Below, in pieces: positions 1-6,200 of a DNA stretch of 9,914 nucleotides. Both the position numbers and the translations under genes were made by a program. The stretch is from an uncultured Anaerovibrio sp. Its GTDB lineage: Bacteria; Bacillota; Negativicutes; Selenomonadales; Selenomonadaceae. The notes under the pieces were generated by a model. The model ran no database searches. It was given only the letters and a program-made list of their open reading frames with translations, and was not told the origin of the DNA. Position 1 is the first letter of the stretch; each line of letters begins with the position of its first letter. The stretch covers positions 1 to 9,914 of the forward strand of contig CAKPVW010000060.1 in assembly GCA_934196075.1 (NCBI GenBank), given 5' to 3'.

Positions 1-404
1 TTTTCCTACTCTAAATCGTCACAGCTGAGGTAGTACCCACGAAAACCCGCTCCCGCTCCTAACTGAGCCTAGCGGATGCTAAATTCCTTCTGCGCCTTAC
101 GGCTTGAACTCATTAAGCACCGAGGCTCAGCAAGGGTTTTCTTAGGGTACTACCATCTGCTGTTCTATTCCAGTCAGTTCGCAAAATCTTCAAATTGTGC
201 AAGGCGGGAAATTGCTGTGAGTACACGAACTGAGAGGCATGGCATGTACCCTTCCATGGCATATTAATGTGCCTCGCTTCTTAACGAATTCAAGCCATAA
301 AAAGATGAACTTCGTGAATCTTTTTTGCGATTGAATGAGTTTAGCAGCGTGAGGCACATTTACATAGCGCGAGCGTGCCGGGAAGGGTATTTGCCATGCC
401 TCAG
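1..404 (+). ncRNA. Candidate large structured ncRNA, 5' end outside the window
   Basis: No credible protein is encoded here, but the stretch is built from long nested complementary segments. Domain A: 22-25 pairs with 159-162, 29-38 with 145-154 (10 of 10), 41-48 with 134-141 (8 of 8), 63-70 with 123-130 (8 of 8), then CGG 73-75 with CCG 120-122. Domain B: 174-181 with 226-233 (8 of 8). Domain C is a hairpin of about 170 nt: 234-244 with 392-402 (11 of 11), 247-255 with 381-389 (9 of 9), 266-275 with 351-360 (10 of 10), 288-293 with 331-336, 299-306 with 318-325, capped by a small UUC loop. Domain B ends exactly where C begins, allowing stacking. Tandem G-A mismatches (286-287/337-338 and 307-308/316-317) and a G-U at 246/390 make sense only if the plus strand is transcribed. 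No RNase P, tmRNA, SRP or rRNA landmark was recognised. Inference: a large ncRNA of unknown family; a DNA-level repeat element is the alternative. Confidence 0.55.
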
Positions 405-465
405 TAAATAGTATTATGAATAATCCGTCAGACCTACAAATCAGAATTTATAAACACGACCTTAA

Positions 466-481
466 TGTTTCACGTGAAACA
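466..481. other. parS: parS site (ParB/Spo0J-binding centromere palindrome)
   Basis: The 16 bp TGTTTCACGTGAAACA form a perfect palindrome identical to the canonical chromosomal parS sequence bound by ParB/Spo0J in Firmicutes and most other bacteria. ParB loads as a CTP-dependent clamp at such sites, spreads along DNA, and recruits ParA/Soj and SMC for origin segregation. The site is intergenic, between the glt operon terminator and the structured RNA region, the usual sort of location. parS sites normally cluster around the replication origin, so this hints that the window is origin-proximal. No parA or parB gene is visible here. A chance perfect 16-mer match is very unlikely. Confidence 0.92.
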
Positions 482-489
482 GACACAAT

Positions 490-524
490 GAAATCCCCCC
501 TCCGAATTTCGAAGGGGGGATTTC
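490..524 (-). terminator. Terminator hairpin of the glt operon
   Basis: GC-rich hairpin 29 bp past the stop of the last glt gene: 490-504 pairs with 510-524 around a 5-nt loop, with six consecutive C-G pairs. The only non-Watson-Crick position (502/512) is C-A read on the plus strand but G-U read on the minus strand, so the 15-bp stem is complete only in minus-strand RNA. This favours it as the end of the glt transcript. The U-rich tail (AUUGUGUCUGUUU) is weak. It may also stop plus-strand transcription arriving from the left. Confidence 0.75.
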
Positions 525-553
525 TGTGTATTGGACAAATATTTGTAGAATGC

Positions 554-2896
554 TTAGTTTTTATTATAGGTGCGATACATCTTGATTGGCTCAGTATTAT
601 CACTAATGCTCCATACACCGCATGGGCATACACCAGCACAAATACCACAGCCTATACATCTATCAGGATTGGATTCATAGCTCCAAGAGCCATCCTCATG
701 CTGTACACGAGTAATAGCTTCCTCTGGACAAGACTCCAAACACATTTTACAGTCACGACAAGTACCACAGCTAATGCAACGAGCAAAGTCCTGAGCAGGC
801 TCACCCAAATTGCAATGATGGCACTTGGTGAAATATGCCTTGGACAGACGCTCTGCTGGAATCTTGTGCTTCTCTGGGAATGGTGTCATAGCCTGTCCCA
901 TTACATATTCATCTACATAATGAGCTGCCTTAATACCATCACCAATAGCATCAGTCAAACGACCTGGCTTAATCACATCACCAGCAGCAAATACTCCTGG
1001 CAGAATGGATTTATCCTCCTTGGCAATGAGCCAGCTGTCCCGGAACTTCTTAATGGAATCATCCTCTGGCAGATAATCCAAGACAGGAGCCTCACCAATA
1101 GAAACAATTACCTCATCAGCAGGGATAAATCTGCCATCGTTGGCATATACACCCTCCTTGGTAATCTTCTCGGTAAAGAAAGGCCATACCAGCTTGCCGC
1201 CACGACCCTCAACATAGTCAATTTCATCCGCAAAAGCTGCTGGCTTCTGCACATCCACAGCCACTACAGATTCTGCCCCCATATCATAAGCAGCACGGCA
1301 GGTATCCATACCGGAATTACCACAGCCGATAACTACAACCCGCTTGCCAACCTTTGGATTAAGACCAGCATTAACTTTCTTCAGGAAATCCAGTCCCATA
1401 GTCAAAAGCTCCTTGCCCTCCCAGTTGAAATAACGGGATTCGTGGCCACCAGTAGCTACAACTACAGCATCATTTTCCTGCTGAATCTGAGCAAATTTAG
1501 CTTTATCCACACGACAGGAAGTAACAAACTTCACACCGATGTCCTCAATGCGCTTCAATTCGCTAACCAGCACATCATGCATCAGACGACCTCTAGGAAT
1601 AACCTGCTCCAGCTTGCCGCCGATGTGCTCAGCATCATCATATACAGTAACAGCATGGCCCTTGCGGCGCAGCTGCCAAGCAGCAGACAAACCAGCCATA
1701 CCGCCACCAATAATGCCGATTTTCTTACCAGTTTCCTTCTCCGGAGGAGCTACCTGCTGATAAGCAGACAGCCAGCCCAGATTGCCAATCTGAATTGGCT
1801 CATCAATACCCCCACGGGTACAGCCATCCATACAAGGATTTGGGCAGACACTGCCGCAAACAGATCCTGGGAATGGGGTATATTCCAACTCCAGCTCAAT
1901 AGCTTCCTGCACCTTACCCTGTCGCAGCAGATTCATGCGACGCTGAGTAGGGATGCCTGTAGGACAGCTAAATTCGCAAGGAGCGGTAAATTTTGCATTG
2001 TCCCAGCTTGGTACACGGAGACGGTACAAGCCGTGGGAAATAGTATTATGAACAGCAAAATCATCCATAGCAACATCACTGAAGATACCGCCCTTTACCC
2101 ATTCCTGAGTACGGAACTCCTTCAGGGATTCTCTTTTCTTTGGCTGAGCCTGCTTTTCCTCAAAGGTAAGAGGACGAAGCTTCTTCCACTGAGACCAATC
2201 AGACAGCTCTGCCTTGAGCTCTGGCTTCTGAATTTTTGCCAGGAACTCATCCATGCCCCCAGCCAGGAAATCAATATCCTCCTGCTCCAAATCCAGATAA
2301 CAAATATCAGCTGGATAAGAGCTAATAGGGCCACGGACATAAACAACGCCGCCAACCATGCCTACACAGGCACGCTCCCCTAAAACAGAGGTAAATTCAT
2401 CACAATCATAACCGCAGACAACAGCACGACCGCCACCCATAAACTCAAAAGAGAAGGAGCCGGTATTCTTCAAAATCCACAGCTCTGGCTCCTCATAAAG
2501 AGGATCGTGCTTCATCAAAGAACCACTACGGGTACCAGCCCGGCCACCAATGTAAATCTTACCGCCAGCAGAGCAATGACCTGCAGTATCACCAGCATCA
2601 CCATGTACGGTAATAATACCGCCAGCATTCAGCCAGCCCACATCAGCAGAGGTAGATTCCTCCACCACAATCTCGGTATTAGGCAGGCACATAGAGCCTA
2701 CACGCTGGCCGGCATTGCTTACATGGAAAAACAGCTTTTTGCCCTCAGCATTCCACAATGGACCGCCAATATCGTGCTGACCAGAAGCATGAATCTTAAA
2801 CTCAGTTTCACCGTTGCGGACAGCTTCCTCAATGGCCAACAGCAAATCCTGGGTGGACATACGATCATGTCCCTTAATAGTTTCTATCTCAAACAT
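554..2896 (-). CDS. gltD: Fused glutamate synthase GXGXG domain + GltD-type FAD/NADPH oxidoreductase + ferredoxin
   Basis: A 780-residue fusion. Residues 1-245 resemble the GXGXG (C-terminal alpha-subunit) domain of glutamate synthase, with the Gly-rich beta-helix stretch at about 88-125. Residues 300-380 form the GltD N-terminal cluster domain, with Cys 307, 311, 347, 351, 355 and 359. An FAD Rossmann motif sits at Gly397/399/402, an NAD(P)H motif at Gly524/526/529, and the closing FAD motif GVFAAGD at 634-640. The tail holds an 8-Cys ferredoxin set (713, 716, 719, 723; 747, 750, 753, 757) preceded by two extra CxxC pairs (692/695 and 707/710). The role is to pass electrons from NADPH (or via ferredoxin) to the FMN subunit encoded just upstream. 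Start ATG has GGGAGGAG seven to eight bases ahead and lies 18 bp after the previous stop. Last gene of the operon. In Proteobacteria GXGXG is part of GltB and GltD is separate, so the fusion is notable. Confidence 0.93.
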   Translation of the reverse strand: MFEIETIKGHDRMSTQDLLLAIEEAVRNGETEFKIHASGQHDIGGPLWNAEGKKLFFHVSNAGQRVGSMCLPNTEIVVEESTSADVGWLNAGGIITVHGDAGDTAGHCSAGGKIYIGGRAGTRSGSLMKHDPLYEEPELWILKNTGSFSFEFMGGGRAVVCGYDCDEFTSVLGERACVGMVGGVVYVRGPISSYPADICYLDLEQEDIDFLAGGMDEFLAKIQKPELKAELSDWSQWKKLRPLTFEEKQAQPKKRESLKEFRTQEWVKGGIFSDVAMDDFAVHNTISHGLYRLRVPSWDNAKFTAPCEFSCPTGIPTQRRMNLLRQGKVQEAIELELEYTPFPGSVCGSVCPNPCMDGCTRGGIDEPIQIGNLGWLSAYQQVAPPEKETGKKIGIIGGGMAGLSAAWQLRRKGHAVTVYDDAEHIGGKLEQVIPRGRLMHDVLVSELKRIEDIGVKFVTSCRVDKAKFAQIQQENDAVVVATGGHESRYFNWEGKELLTMGLDFLKKVNAGLNPKVGKRVVVIGCGNSGMDTCRAAYDMGAESVVAVDVQKPAAFADEIDYVEGRGGKLVWPFFTEKITKEGVYANDGRFIPADEVIVSIGEAPVLDYLPEDDSIKKFRDSWLIAKEDKSILPGVFAAGDVIKPGRLTDAIGDGIKAAHYVDEYVMGQAMTPFPEKHKIPAERLSKAYFTKCHHCNLGEPAQDFARCISCGTCRDCKMCLESCPEEAITRVQHEDGSWSYESNPDRCIGCGICAGVCPCGVWSISDNTEPIKMYRTYNKN

Positions 2897-2914
2897 TTCC
2901 GTACTCCTCCCTTA

Positions 2915-4546
2915 TTAGCATACATACTGGATGCCCAGCTTATCAGCAATAGCCTTATCAGTAGATACCAAAGCATCACTACGGCCAACAGGTATAGAGC
3001 TGTTACCAATAGGAGCCATCAGCTTCTTCAGCTCAGCATCAAAGGCCAATACATAGTCTACAATCTTCTGAGCACCTTTATCAATATCCAGTCTCTTAAC
3101 CAGACGAGGATCCTGAGTACAGATACCCATTGGACACTTACCAGTATTACAAGAGTTGCAACGGCCCTGCTCATTACCAACACAGCCCAACAGCTGAATC
3201 AATACCTTACCTACAAATACGCCATTAGCACCCAAGCACATCATCTTGAAGGCATCTGCTGCAGCATTACCAGTCATACCAATACCGCCGCCGCCATAGA
3301 GAGGAATCTGTCCCTGGAGGCCCTGCTTTACAGCAGCCAGATAGCAATCACGAATCTTAGATACTACAGGATGACCAGTATGATCCAAGGAAACCTCATT
3401 GGCTGCACCAGTACCGCCCTGAATACCATCAATAAAGAAACCACCGCAAATCTTGTATGGATCACGCAAAAGGTTATTATATACAGATACAGAGGTAGCA
3501 GATGCCGCACACTTAATAGCTACCGGTACACGGAAGCCAAAGGCTGCATTAAGGGACAAATGCATTTTCTGTACAGATTCTTCGATAGAATACAGGCCCT
3601 GATGATTTGGTGGTGAGGAAAGGGTTGCCTTTGGTACACCACGAATAGCCTGTACATGCTCAGCTACCTTGGCTGCTGGCAAAAGACCGCCATCACCTGG
3701 CTTAGCACCCTGACCAATTTTAATCAAAACACCAGCTGGATCAGTTATCATATGAGGAATAGCCTTAACAATACGGTTCCAACCAAAGTGACCAGATGCA
3801 ATCTGGAGAATGAAATACTTCAGATAATCAGATTCCATCAGCTTTACAGGCATACCGCCCTCACCGGAGCTCATACGCACTGGCAAACCACATTTCTCGT
3901 TCAGATAAGCACAGGCCAAGGCCACTGCTTCCCAAGCACGAGTGGACAGAGCACCAATGGACATATCGGAGAAAATCAAAGGATAAATCCAATTTACTGG
4001 CGGAGTCTTGGTGGCCATAACCATTTTGCCATCCTTCATCTGGAAAGGCAGCTCCTTGGCAGACAGAACACGGCCAAATGGGGAACGAATATCAAAGGTA
4101 TGACGAGCAGAATCCAAAGATGGATCTGTCATCTGAGAAATACGGCCAACAATAATGCTATCTAGAGTTCTCTGGGCATTCAGATTGGTACGGCCACCAC
4201 GCTTAATAGGGCCTGCATCCTTGGAAAGGAGAGTCTTTCTGCTATCTGGGTTCCGCACTGGATGAATAGCATTGTTAGGGCAAACCTTTTCACACATACC
4301 GCAGCCACGGCAGAAATCAGTGAGGCTGGCTACCTGCTTAATAATCGGACGGGCAATATGTCTATGCTCTGGCTTTGGCTGACTATCTGTAGAAACCACA
4401 ATGGACTGAGCCTGAGTTTCTACCTTGATGGCCTTGAAGGAACAGCTGGCTACACAGCTGCCGCACATAGTACATCTATCTGCATGATATTCAATTTTCC
4501 AGGCAAGGTCATTTACAGAAATATCCTGTGTCTTTACTGCTTCCAT
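2915..4546 (-). CDS. gltB: Glutamate synthase FMN (synthase) subunit with N-terminal ferredoxin domain, archaeal-type
   Basis: A 543-residue protein. Residues 25-35 (CxxCxxCxxxC) and 79-89 (CxxCxxCxxxCP) hold the Cys sets of two 4Fe-4S clusters. The rest is the FMN-binding TIM barrel of glutamate synthase: KIGQGAKPGDGG (276-287), DGIQGGTGAA (373-382) and a phosphate-binding GGGGIGMTG (418-426). The Cys segment 463-476, with CNTGKCPMGI, matches the region carrying the 3Fe-4S cluster in the family. It should convert 2-oxoglutarate plus ammonia to glutamate with reduced FMN. It lacks the amidotransferase, central and GXGXG domains of long GltB; these first and last parts are supplied by the flanking genes, as in split archaeal and clostridial enzymes. 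Its ATG overlaps the preceding gene by 13 bp in another frame and has GGAGGT six bases upstream, inside that gene, so translational coupling is likely. Confidence 0.94.
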   Translation of the reverse strand: MEAVKTQDISVNDLAWKIEYHADRCTMCGSCVASCSFKAIKVETQAQSIVVSTDSQPKPEHRHIARPIIKQVASLTDFCRGCGMCEKVCPNNAIHPVRNPDSRKTLLSKDAGPIKRGGRTNLNAQRTLDSIIVGRISQMTDPSLDSARHTFDIRSPFGRVLSAKELPFQMKDGKMVMATKTPPVNWIYPLIFSDMSIGALSTRAWEAVALACAYLNEKCGLPVRMSSGEGGMPVKLMESDYLKYFILQIASGHFGWNRIVKAIPHMITDPAGVLIKIGQGAKPGDGGLLPAAKVAEHVQAIRGVPKATLSSPPNHQGLYSIEESVQKMHLSLNAAFGFRVPVAIKCAASATSVSVYNNLLRDPYKICGGFFIDGIQGGTGAANEVSLDHTGHPVVSKIRDCYLAAVKQGLQGQIPLYGGGGIGMTGNAAADAFKMMCLGANGVFVGKVLIQLLGCVGNEQGRCNSCNTGKCPMGICTQDPRLVKRLDIDKGAQKIVDYVLAFDAELKKLMAPIGNSSIPVGRSDALVSTDKAIADKLGIQYVC

Positions 4547-5640
4547 CTCTGTACCTCCAGCTCATTGTCTATTACGATTACTTCACGCTCATTTGGATAA
4601 ATATCCTTGGTCATATCTCTATCAGGCATAATCTCATTCAAGCCACAAACCTCTGAGGCAATAGCCACAGTGTTTTCATCCTGACCAATAACTACTGGAC
4701 GCAGCTTCTTGGAGTCACAGCAGGTAATCATGCGATGGTCAGGCAAAGTGGCAATAATGGTATTTGGCCCATTGATTTCCAAGTGTGCCAAAGACTGACG
4801 AATAGCAGTGAGAACATCCTTATCCTCACGCTTCTCAATCTCCTCAAAAGGCAATGGAGTAATAACATGCTTGTAGTAATTAATAGGCCACTTTAGCTCG
4901 TGAAGTACATAATGAAGGGTGTACAGGAAGCACTGGGAGTCAGACTCGAAGCCAATATAGCCACGATGGAGAGACTTCTGAAACTCTTTATTCTTAGTGT
5001 AGAAAGTATTCTCGCCGTTAGCACAAAGGGTATAACCCTGCAGGAAGAATGGATGAGCTGCATAACGCACGATATCATAGTTAGTATTCTGACGGCACTG
5101 TACCACAATATTCTTGGCAGACAGACAGCCATTGTCCTCCCAAAGATGGAAATAAGTAGCAATATCTCTTGGATCGCCAATTTCCTTCAAAGTCAACACA
5201 TCTGGCCAGAAGGAATATACATATCCCTCACCAGCATCCTCCAGCAGCTTGCGGAGAGCCAGACGGGTATTCAACAGTACATCCTCCTTTTCCTTCTGAG
5301 ACAGCTCGTTATAATGCTCAGGGAAATCGTAGTTACGGAATACATAATATGGCATAGCCTGAATATCCAAACCAGGCTCCTTATTAGGTACAGGAATCCA
5401 CTCAGCCAGCTGCACAAAATTATGGCTATCCATATATTCCTCTACCATCTGGTTGCCCTTCTGGGTGCAGGCCATAGAAAGCAAAGGCTTATCCTTATAG
5501 GTGGAAAAAATTCCATACAAATCCTGCATAACCATTGCAAAGCCGGAGTTATCATGACCCTCCTGCTGAGGCAGCATCAGATGCAGGGCCTTGGATGGAT
5601 GCACAGGCACCTTGCTTTTGATAGAACCAATTCTACACAT
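4534..5640 (-). CDS. Class II glutamine amidotransferase subunit of glutamate synthase
   Basis: A 368-residue Ntn-type glutaminase, first gene of the glt operon. The frame is open 33 bp further upstream, but the start is set at 5640: it yields Met-Cys-Arg-Ile-Gly, placing the catalytic Cys2 directly after the Met that must be removed, and GGAGGAG sits seven bases ahead. Other family marks are GHDNSGFA (28-35), HPFF (196-199), ANGEN (207-211, the Asn-Gly oxyanion region) and FESDSQ (231-236). It hydrolyses glutamine to glutamate and ammonia, and in this context the ammonia would go to the FMN subunit encoded next. The same fold occurs in PurF, GlmS and AsnB, but the length and operon place fit a stand-alone GltB N-terminal domain. 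The stop TAA lies inside the next gene. Confidence 0.92.
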   Translation of the reverse strand: MCRIGSIKSKVPVHPSKALHLMLPQQEGHDNSGFAMVMQDLYGIFSTYKDKPLLSMACTQKGNQMVEEYMDSHNFVQLAEWIPVPNKEPGLDIQAMPYYVFRNYDFPEHYNELSQKEKEDVLLNTRLALRKLLEDAGEGYVYSFWPDVLTLKEIGDPRDIATYFHLWEDNGCLSAKNIVVQCRQNTNYDIVRYAAHPFFLQGYTLCANGENTFYTKNKEFQKSLHRGYIGFESDSQCFLYTLHYVLHELKWPINYYKHVITPLPFEEIEKREDKDVLTAIRQSLAHLEINGPNTIIATLPDHRMITCCDSKKLRPVVIGQDENTVAIASEVCGLNEIMPDRDMTKDIYPNEREVIVIDNELEVQRWKQ

Positions 5641-5799
5641 AATAACACTCCTCCAATACACACATATAGACAATAAGCTAGTATCAGCTATTGGATAGCT
5701 TCTATATAGTTTAGCAATAGAAGCTATTCAACAACCGACATAGTTTATCATTCACCAGCGGACATTTATACCTAACTTTTAGTATATTTGTCTGCGGTA
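5641..5799 (-). promoter_or_regulatory. Structured 5' leader of the glt operon
   Basis: About 160 nt lie between the predicted transcription start (near 5799) and the first gene. The leader contains a perfect 11-bp stem (5695-5705 with 5717-5727, 11-nt loop), extended by two more pairs past one mismatch. It also has a smaller stem (5671-5679 with 5687-5694, one bulge). At its 5' end there is an imperfect hairpin: 5761-5764 with 5789-5792, and 5767-5771 with 5782-5786. CCAATA (5689-5694) can pair either locally or with TATTGG (5653-5658), which overlaps the ribosome binding site. I see no T-box, SAM, cobalamin or glutamine-riboswitch core. It could be a cis-acting RNA switch or, read as DNA, a set of regulator-binding dyads. 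Confidence 0.45.
5648..5654 (-). promoter_or_regulatory. Ribosome binding site fixing the amidotransferase start
   Basis: GGAGGAG on the minus strand, seven bases before the ATG at 5640. It selects this Met over the in-frame Met at 5673, which would bury the catalytic Cys. The bases TATTGG overlapping its 5' side can pair with CCAATA at 5689-5694 in the leader. Confidence 0.85.
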
Positions 5800-5805
5800 A
5801 GTATT

Positions 5806-5834
5806 ATTATAGGTATATTATGTGTAACTGTCAA
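5806..5834 (-). promoter_or_regulatory. Sigma-70/sigma-A promoter of the glt operon
   Basis: On the minus strand TTGACA (5829-5834) and TATAAT (5806-5811) are both perfect consensus hexamers with an ideal 17-bp spacer. Transcription should start near 5799. Such a strong core promoter suggests that control, if any, comes from a repressor or from the leader. Confidence 0.9.
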
Positions 5835-6110
5835 TATAAATATTCAAGACTTCATCACGATAAAGCCACTAAACCCCTTGATTTTATTGGTTTTATTATT
5901 TTCTTTATGTATAAATATACAAAAATAGTGCATATCTTATAAATAACCAATTAATCTATAAATAAAAAATATCCCCTCAACGCCTATATTATAGGCATCA
6001 GAAGATATAAGACCAACTAGCCAAGCTATGTAGTTTTTTCATTGTATTCTTGTATACCGTAATACTTTATTCTTTTACAGAAATATATAATAACAAATAA
6101 GTCATAGAAA
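5835..6110. other. AT-rich intergenic spacer between the glt promoter and the M23 terminator
   Basis: No convincing gene on either strand. The only short minus-strand frame seen, about 14 codons starting near 6040, has no ribosome binding site. The stretch is very AT-rich and holds the inverted repeat at 5982-5996. It may carry upstream activator sites for the glt promoter, but nothing specific can be named. Confidence 0.5.
5982..5996. repeat. Perfect 7-bp inverted repeat GCCTATA-T-TATAGGC
   Basis: The 15 bp GCCTATATTATAGGC form a near-perfect palindrome with one central base, about 150 bp upstream of the glt -35 box. It is not followed by a U-tract on either strand, so it is unlikely to be a terminator. 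The size and symmetry would suit a dimeric regulator, but its binding is not established. Confidence 0.35.
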
Positions 6111-6148
6111 AAGGTCGTTGTATATCCTTACAGTTATACAACGACCTT
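6111..6148 (-). terminator. Rho-independent terminator of the M23 peptidase gene
   Basis: A perfect 14-bp stem (6111-6124 with 6135-6148) with a 10-nt loop, 52 bp past the M23 stop. Read on the minus strand it runs straight into five T residues. There is no such tract on the plus side, so it serves the minus-strand gene and insulates the glt promoter. Confidence 0.88.
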
Positions 6149-6200
6149 GCACTATATACTATTCTTTTTTCGCTGCAACGACCATATCGTAAACATTATT

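Noticed and set aside
24..46. Hammerhead-like CTGA...GAAA pattern.
   Set aside because: The conserved CUGAUGA core is not complete, and the same bases are better explained by the long domain A helix.
76..267. Open frame of 63 codons on the plus strand.
   Set aside because: It falls inside the paired arms of the structured RNA region, lacks a ribosome binding site and resembles no protein.
416..2383. Very long open frame (655 codons) on the plus strand opposite the GltD fusion gene.
   Set aside because: It lies antisense to a gene with clear cofactor motifs and conserved Cys sets, has no ribosome binding site, and its product is a low-complexity Ser/Thr/Ile/Leu-rich sequence with no recognisable domain.
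2507..3616. Plus-strand open frame of 369 codons opposite the glt genes.
   Set aside because: It spans the junction of two real genes on the other strand and has no start signal or domain; it reflects codon bias of the opposite strand.
5641..5673. Upstream Met at 5673 as start of the amidotransferase.
   Set aside because: It would add 11 residues in front of the catalytic Cys, which must be position 2, and the strong ribosome binding site lies inside that extension.
6113..6183. Repeated GGTCGTTG on the minus strand (6176-6183 and in the terminator), which could form an antiterminator pairing.
   Set aside because: Only eight bases against a perfect 14-bp terminator stem, and there is no regulatory reason for it downstream of the gene.
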